Shown here piece after piece: positions 58,031-64,000 of a stretch of DNA of 64,000 nt. Position 1 is the stretch's first letter; each line of letters starts with the position of its first letter. Origin of the DNA: Hypericum androsaemum (Eukaryota; Streptophyta; Magnoliopsida; Malpighiales; Hypericaceae); contig OZ023186.1 in the NCBI GenBank assembly GCA_963995505.1, forward strand, positions 17,305,570 through 17,369,569, in the 5' to 3' direction. The translations under genes were made by a program, and so were the position numbers. The notes under the pieces are model-generated. The model was not told the origin of the DNA. It did no database searches and was given only the letters and a program-made list of their open reading frames with translations.

Positions 58031-58627
58031 CAATATTTTTTAAACCGACCCGGAAGGTGACTCGGAATTCTCAAATTTTTTGGTTCGACTGGTCTGACCG
58101 GTTGGACTGCCAGTCCGATCAGAACTTATATTATATATTAATATTATTAAATAAAGTTTGATAAATTTAATTTAGAGTAAAAAAAGATAAAATACCAAAT
58201 AATTTTACATATTTAGCAACTTTGTTACACAATTTATCCAAATAAAGTCTTCAAACGTGAATTAAACAAGTCTAGAAGTACAAGAAGATGATTGTACAAA
58301 TTTTTTTGTTCGACATATTAGTCTAATTCGTTTAACTTAGTTGACATATTATCGAGAATTGTTAAAAATATAAGTTTGTTGTGATTCAAAAGTGATATAT
58401 ACACTCCGAGAATGGAAGTTGAGGTTTTGTTTCTAAATTAAATCCGATAAAATGGAAAAAATAAACACAAAATTTTCTAATCACATTCTGGCGAACCGAT
58501 TCACCCGGAAGCACCTGACCGGGTGGTCCGACCGGATTTTGGCCGGTCGAACCACATTCTGGGTTTTATGTAAAAATTGATCCAGATTTGGTCCCTGTTC
58601 GGACCGATCACAGTTTTTAAAATATTG
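58031..58627. mobile_element. Non-autonomous hAT-type MITE, 597 bp
   Basis: The ends caatattttttaaa (left) and tttttaaaatattg (right) are inverted copies with one gap. A perfect 8-bp direct repeat, ctaattcg, flanks it (58023-58030 and 58628-58635). Subterminal regions carry the same accggt/ggtccgac-type words as the element at 10568, so the two are probably one family with diverged tips. The centre is AT-rich and non-coding. Confidence 0.85.
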
Positions 58628-58839
58628 CTAATTCGAGTTAATGTATATTAATGATAAAAAATAAGATATCTTGAATTCGAATACATGTAGTTTAGGAATT
58701 GTCAGAATACGTAAATGTAAATGAGTAGTATGCATAAATATAACATGAAATCTTAAATGATAGTAAGGAAATAGAAAAACAATCCCGAGACGCAATTGAT
58801 ATAAATTGAAAAGAAAAAAGACATAGTCGGATTGGATGT

Positions 58840-59613
58840 TGTTGGAGCGGAAAATTAATTCTCGGATTTGTTTGATCATGTTTCAGTAAAATAGACGTAT
58901 CTTCCTACTTGTATATCCGATTGATGCAATTCCAAGAACTACAAAAAGATAAAATACAGATCTAGAACTTTTTAGTTTGTAACTTCTCCAAATTCGGCGC
59001 AGAAGGAGGTCAGACTTGGGTCGGAAGTTTCGGGAGTAGGTTTTCTCCTTATTAGACCGCGGATCTGCTGAACCTATTTTGGTAAAAATACCGTAACTTT
59101 CTCCTCAAGTATTGGATTAATACGATTCTAAAAGTCACAGAAGGAGAAGACAGAGATCTATAACTTTGTTGTTTATGACTTTTCCAAATTCAGCATGGAA
59201 AATGGTCAAATATGGGTTGGAAGTTTTGGACAGTGTAAGTTATTAGGCCGAGGCTATGTTAAGTTTTCCTGTTTGAAAACGGCCTAGGGTTTTTCTATGA
59301 GGCTGGGGCGAGCTTATTCTATATAAGGAGAGCTAGGTACAGGCATGAAGGAGACACACAAACCAAACACCAAATTCTTAGCTTCGTAGCTTTTATCTTA
59401 TGTAGTCTGTAGCTTTTATCTTTATATTTTTTCCTTCCCCTTCTTGCTCTTCTACCAATTCTTTTCTCTTCTTTCTATTCTAATCTTTATCTTCTCTTCT
59501 CTTTTCCCATATTTCTTCTATTTCTCTCTTTCGTTCGAATCACTCTTGAGACGACCACTCCGGACCCGTTCTAAAGATCGTTTCTGACGTTCTACCACAA
59601 TTTATTCGCAACG
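58840..59613 (+). repeat. 5' LTR of the non-autonomous element (774 bp)
   Basis: Contains tctatataaggagagc (near 59318), a plausible core promoter. Shorter than the 3' LTR because it lacks small blocks near 59240, 59400 and 59448. Confidence 0.88.
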
Positions 59614-60155
59614 TTATTTTTTGGCATGCTCGGTGGGACTAAAGAGGGCGTCTGAGAAGAGTGATTGTTGTATCAAAACACACGAGTTTTCACATACGGT
59701 TTTGAGTCCTTCCTCAAAAGGGACGAAACAGGTCAAAGGTTGTGCTAAAAGAAGACGTCCAGCGAGGTCAGTTGACTTTGAAGGGTATTCTGGCCCTTTT
59801 TGTAGCCGAATCTGAAGAAATTTTCTTCATCAAAAGTGAAGATCGTTGTCTCCTCTTTCTGTGGATATTAAAAACACCAAAATCAGAGTTTGTACCAGGA
59901 TGATACGACCAAAATACTGAAGACTGATCGATCTGTATGATTGAGAAGTCCAGTCGACTTTGGAGGACATTTTGGTCTTTTTTTGGCCGAATTAGGAGAT
60001 AGCTATTTCAAGATAAATTGAAGATCTATCTCTGAACTTTCCAAAAACATCAAGATCGCTTTAATCAGAGTTCGGACGGAAAAGATACAACTAAAATACC
60101 AAAGATTGGTCATTCTGCAGGCTGATTATGAATTTTCGAATTATCTTGTCAAATC

Positions 60156-61457
60156 ATGATCAGTTATGAGGGATTTATGGGGAGCAATGATAATTATGAG
60201 AGATGGTATATTTCCATGCAAATGAGAAAAATTGCGGAGGACTATGCAAAATTAACAGAGGAAGTTAGTGCTGAACTCCGAGCAATGAGATACAATCTCT
60301 TTAAGAATGAGAATTCAGGGACTACATCAGCAACTGAGGAAGCATCAAGTGGCGTATGCAAAGTTGAGGACCAAATAGTTTCTGAATCTCGCAATTTTGA
60401 GACAAGTATTGAGATGGTCGAACATGAATCGACTGAATATACACAATCTTCTTTCCTTATTAAAGAAGTCGAACAGACGACTAGTCCACAGTTGGCCGAC
60501 ACCACGGCCATCGAGCCTACAGGACCCAGATTTGAGGAAAATGAAGAGCCATGCCCGACACAAGTCTCATTGGCAACTGAGACAATCCTAAGTGCTGTAT
60601 CAAATACAAAAGGCATTCTAGAGCCTCCGCCAGCTAAGGGAATCTTTGGGCCTTCACCAGCAAAGGGAATTTTAGGGCTACCGCCGAATCACCTGTTGCG
60701 GAGATCCGAGTTACCCTTTGTTCCACGAGTAGTGAGCCACCTTTGCTTGCCCAATTTTGTCCCAACTCAACGGAAAGACACAGGGGGCCAAGTCTACAGT
60801 CAGGATTCAATCTCACCCGGAGGGCATGAAGAGTGCTACAACACTGTAGTCGAATCTCCTACATCGGCCAAAATTATCCCGGTCAAAAGGCAAGACGTGC
60901 TCATGACAAAGAAGGTGAAGGATGATAAAGTCAAGTGTTCAACTCCTCCTCAACCAAGCAAGAGTACGGTGAAGCAACAACCTAATAGGCCGGCTCAACC
61001 TCGACCATCAAAGGTTTCAAATTACAGGGAATGTCCTCAAGTCACATGGTCAAAATCGGCTAGCAACAGAAAAAGAGCGCCTGAGTACGCGTGGGTTAAG
61101 AGAAAGAAACCCTTCAAGGTTTGGGTGCCTAAGGAAGAACTTTTGCGGTCTAAGAAACAACCATGTGAGACACGACCCACAAAGAGTGATTTACCTACAA
61201 GGCCTCCAAGTTATCACACGAAGTCTGTGCGAAAGGAGATGCCAAAAAAGCCAAACCCACACTCAGGGGTTAAGTGTCCGGAGTCTCATCGACCGACTCT
61301 CACGAAGACTCAACGAAGAAGGTTGGAGCGAAAAATTCAAAAGCAAAGGAAAAAGCTTAGAGACCTTCAACAACAATTGTGTGGTCATTTTGACGAAGGA
61401 CGTAAGCTTCCACTCAACCATGTAGGCCTAAATCAAGTTTTTGCGAGAAAGCCGTGA
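60156..61457 (+). CDS. Uncharacterised ORF of the non-autonomous LTR element (433 residues)
   Basis: Intact frame from ATG 60156 to TGA 61455-61457. I recognise no enzyme domain. The N-terminus is a mildly charged helical stretch (YERWYISMQMRKIAEDYAKL). The middle has short repeats (PPAKGIFGPSPAKGILGLPP). The last 150 residues are very basic and Pro-rich with a Trp/Lys patch (YAWVKRKKPFKVWVPKEELL). The C-terminus has a coiled coil TLTKTQRRRLERKIQKQRKK. The basic C-terminal part suggests nucleic-acid binding (inference), and TLTKTQRRRLQR-like text occurs near gag of some plant Gypsy elements as I recall. Being intact between long LTRs suggests recent activity or selection. Confidence 0.65.
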   Translation: MISYEGFMGSNDNYERWYISMQMRKIAEDYAKLTEEVSAELRAMRYNLFKNENSGTTSATEEASSGVCKVEDQIVSESRNFETSIEMVEHESTEYTQSSFLIKEVEQTTSPQLADTTAIEPTGPRFEENEEPCPTQVSLATETILSAVSNTKGILEPPPAKGIFGPSPAKGILGLPPNHLLRRSELPFVPRVVSHLCLPNFVPTQRKDTGGQVYSQDSISPGGHEECYNTVVESPTSAKIIPVKRQDVLMTKKVKDDKVKCSTPPQPSKSTVKQQPNRPAQPRPSKVSNYRECPQVTWSKSASNRKRAPEYAWVKRKKPFKVWVPKEELLRSKKQPCETRPTKSDLPTRPPSYHTKSVRKEMPKKPNPHSGVKCPESHRPTLTKTQRRRLERKIQKQRKKLRDLQQQLCGHFDEGRKLPLNHVGLNQVFARKP

Positions 61458-61647
61458 GCACACGGATATCTCGAGATGAGCGATCAACTGCACGCCTACA
61501 ATGGCTAAGTCTCGACCGATTTGATGGTATATTCTCCACATATTTACGGTTTTGCCTTAGCCGGTTATTTTTTTGAGTGGAGTTAATTTTTCGCGTGTTC
61601 AAGGATGGATACACGTCAACACTTTTCTTAGCGTCAAAACATTGACG

Positions 61648-61659
61648 TGTGGGGGGCAT
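61648..61659 (+). other. Polypurine tract of the non-autonomous element
   Basis: gtgtggggggcat directly precedes the 3' LTR start at 61660. Confidence 0.75.
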
Positions 61660-62474
61660 TGTTGGAGCAGAAAATTAATTCTCGGATTTATTTGACCATA
61701 TCTCAGTAAAATAGACGTATCTTCCTACTCGTATATCCGATTGATGCGATTCCAAGAGCTAAAAAAAGATAAAATATAGATCTAGAACTTTTTAGTTTGT
61801 AACTTCTCCAAATTCGGCGCAGAAGGAGGTCAGACTTGGGTCGAAAATTTCGGAAGTAGGTTTTCTCCTTATTAGGCCGCGGATCTGCTGAACCTATTTT
61901 GGTAAAAATACCGTAACTTTCTCCTCAAGTATTGGATTGATACGATTCCAAAAGTCACAGAAGGAGAAGACAGAGATCTATAACTTTGTTCTTTATGACT
62001 TTTCCAAATTCAGCATGAAAAATGGTCAAATATGGGTTGGAAATTTTTGACAGTTTAAGTTTTCTTTATTAGGCCGAGGCTATGTTAAGTTTTCCTGTTT
62101 GAAAACGGCCTAGGGTTTTTCTATGAGGCTGGGGCGAGCTTATTCTATATAAGGAGAGCTAGGTACAGGCATGAAGGAGACACACAAACCAAACACCAAA
62201 TTCTTAGCTTCGTAGCTTTTATCGTAGCTTTTATCTTATGTAGTCTCTAGCTTTTATCTTTATATTTTTTTCTTCCCCTTCTCCCCCGTACGTTCAATAA
62301 AGTTCTTGCTCTTCTACCAATTCTTTTCTCTTCTGTCTATTCTAATCTTTATCTTCTCTTCTCTTTTCCCATATTTCTTCTATTTCTCTCTTTCGTTCGA
62401 ATACTCTTGGGATGACTACTCCGGACCCGTTCTAAAGATCGTTTCTGACGTTCTACCACAATTTATTCGCAACA
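61660..62474 (+). repeat. 3' LTR of the non-autonomous element (815 bp)
   Basis: Near-identical to 58840-59613 with a few small insertions, including a stretch holding an aataaa signal near 62295 that is missing from the 5' copy. Confidence 0.88.
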
Positions 62475-62539
62475 GATGCTGACAACATGAACTCAGCAGC
62501 ATCGATCAGAATAACATGGAAACTGGCGGCACACATGAA

Positions 62540-62604
62540 CAACGGCACATTTAATGACACAACAATTCTCTTTGTAAATTGGTGTGTCGTTAAATGTGCC
62601 GTTG
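62540..62604. repeat. Hairpin: 22-base inverted repeat with a 21-base loop
   Basis: 62540-62561 (caacggcacatttaatgaca then ca) pairs with 62583-62604 (tgtgtcgttaaatgtgccgt then tg). There is one mismatch, which becomes a G-U pair in RNA. Weaker pairing (ctggcg / cgccag) extends the stem outward to about 62523 and 62616. It lies 65 bases beyond the LTR element. Confidence 0.85.
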
Positions 62605-63910
62605 TGATATTCGCCAGAATAATGTGTCACTGGTGTAATGTGTCGCCAGGGTGATGTGCCGCCGAGGCAATATTGTTCCGATTGGTGCTTGTCACCAGCA
62701 CCGAATCCAACACCAAAAGAGACGAGGAAAGATAAATCAAGTGGGACCGTAAATGATTTTTTCTTCCTAAAATCACGTGATATCTGGATTATGGCTTAGT
62801 AGATTAATTTGAATTTAAGTTGAATAATTGTAAATATTTTTCTTAATAATTTTTTCACACCGTTACGTTATTGGAGACCTCTATTTAAATAAAGTAATGG
62901 ATTAATAGTGTAGATAGGATAAGTTGCGTGTGGTCCCTTGACCGAATAGAAAAGGCAAAACCCTAGCCGCTTCCCATTTATAAAGAAAGAGAATATTAAA
63001 CTTGATTATCAACTAGTCGATTGAATAATTATTCGAATAATAAACTCTAACCGCAAAACACTCACTCAAGACACATACAGATGATGCCCAAATCCCTGAT
63101 CATATTCCATGCAGGGCACAATCTGCTTTCCAGAACCCAAGAATCCTGTTTTGTCTGCCCAAACCCAGCAACCCCAATTTGCTAAGAGATCCCTCACACG
63201 TGCCAACTCACCCCAAAATTCTAGTATATTGGCGTAGTCAAAAGACTTTAGAAATTGCCCTAAAAAATGCTTTTGAAATTAAAAGATAATTTAACATTTC
63301 AAATATATTTTTATGTGTCCAAACAATTGTTTGTTCCAAATAAATCTTACATGAGACTAAAATGACAAAAGAAATGTTTTATGTACATTCGATACAAACA
63401 GAATTAGTACATCCAATACTGATCCTTAGTTAAACACTTTTTTATCACGAGAAATTCTCCTAAATAAATATGATCCCAGAAAATAACTTCCAGTAAGAAA
63501 CAAACCGCACAATACGGACCATCGAAGTTCCTATATTTCCTGAAATTTTTAACTCATAATTAAATACTTTCTTTTATACTATTTTATTAAAATTTCATTA
63601 ATTAACTGTAATCATTATATTTAGCCTTAATTGCACCCTCTTCTTCCCTTCAAGACCAATGGACTGGTAACATTTGTTTAAGCCAAAAAATGTAAAATAT
63701 ATTATTAAGAGAGTCGTATTTTCATTTCGATCCAATTTGAAATTTTTTTTGGCTCAGATCCCCACCCCGTATGGGGCCCACAGCCGCGTGTCACGAGGGG
63801 GGACCACCACCCCCACCCCCACCCCGCTGGTCCAGGGTACGACCCCAACCAGTACTATACAGATCCCAGCTATTTCGTGCATGATCATGGCGCTTGGATA
63901 TGAAGGTCAC
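62605..63910. other. Intergenic region, nothing recognised
   Basis: AT-rich with a GC-rich, C-run-containing stretch near 63760-63840. No domain-bearing ORF. Confidence 0.45.
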
Positions 63911-63916
63911 TCGATG

Positions 63917-63970
63917 CACACGTGTCGAACTTTCATTGGCTGGGACGCACACGTCGTGTAAAACACACGT
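63917..63970. promoter_or_regulatory. Cluster of ACGT-core (ABRE/G-box-like) sites at the right edge
   Basis: Three ACGT-core motifs lie within 55 bases: cacgtg in a palindromic acacgtgtc (63918-63926), cacacgtc (63948-63955) and cacacgtt (63964-63971). Such clusters mark bZIP-responsive (ABA or light) plant promoters; the gene would lie beyond the window. Inference only. Confidence 0.4.
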
Positions 63971-64000
63971 TATGAGGGGATCTAATGCATGCCCTCGCGT

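Larger units (their letters stand above)
58840..62474 (+). mobile_element. Non-autonomous LTR retrotransposon (LARD/TR-GAG-like)
   Basis: Long direct repeats 58840-59613 and 61660-62474 begin tgttggagc(g/a)gaaaatta and end ttcgcaac(a). Flanks are gatgt (58835-58839) and gatgc (62475-62479), an imperfect 5-base duplication. A possible primer site tggcatgctcggtgggac lies at 59622, a few bases past the LTR; it is not the initiator-Met type. Polypurine tract gtgtggggggcat precedes the 3' LTR. Only one ORF lies between; no RT, protease or integrase is seen, so movement would need a partner element. Confidence 0.88.

Noticed and set aside
63674..63961. 95-codon ORF at the right edge
   Set aside because: Begins without a true ATG and its Pro/Thr stretch comes from a C-rich run; looks like promoter DNA.

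Overview
The window is nuclear DNA of a flowering plant, most likely a eudicot. Its genes are plant-specific and intron-rich with GT-AG junctions (CNGC4-type channel, VAP4-type protein, CNL immune receptor, UBP14, TRM5). Between them lie AT-rich stretches and plant transposons (Copia, Gypsy, Mutator-like, hAT). I cannot name the species from sequence alone.

Layout. 1-10 kb: the 3' end of a cyclic nucleotide-gated channel gene (+), a degenerate tRNA-like/SINE-like sequence, a two-exon DUF1223 gene (+), a tRNA-Glu(CTC) gene (-) and a seven-exon VAP/MSP-domain gene (-). 10.5-22.6 kb: a hAT-type MITE, then a decayed Tork-like Copia element whose 3' LTR is split by a younger complete Copia element. 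24.5-25.5 kb: a 1-kb Mutator-like element with about 200-bp inverted repeats around a nearly pure GGA-type purine tract. 27.4 kb: a small wound-responsive-type gene (-). 28.6-32.6 kb: an internally deleted Gypsy element whose 5' LTR is itself split by a 2.1-kb inverted-repeat element carrying minisatellites. 32.75-33.9 kb: a partial relative of the 24.5-kb Mutator-like element. 34.3-42 kb: an intronless 1506-residue CC-NB-LRR gene (+) with a duplicated promoter, near-identical 114-residue LRR blocks and a tandemly duplicated 3' flank. 42.1-47.4 kb: UBP14 (-), 20 exons. 49.9-51.5 kb: a small single-pass membrane protein (+). 52.5-56.4 kb: TRM5 (+), nine exons, one intron with a GC donor. 58-62.5 kb: a second hAT MITE and a non-autonomous LTR element with one long unrecognised ORF, followed by a perfect-looking hairpin.

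The genes are independent housekeeping or immunity loci, not a pathway cluster: calcium/immune channel, ER contact-site protein, ubiquitin recycling, tRNA m1G37 methylation and pathogen sensing. The most unusual features are the transposon architecture (three cases of an element inside, or derived from, another, with target-site duplications that can be read directly) and the recently rearranged NLR locus. All exon models were built by eye from splice signals, frame continuity and family resemblance; no search was run.
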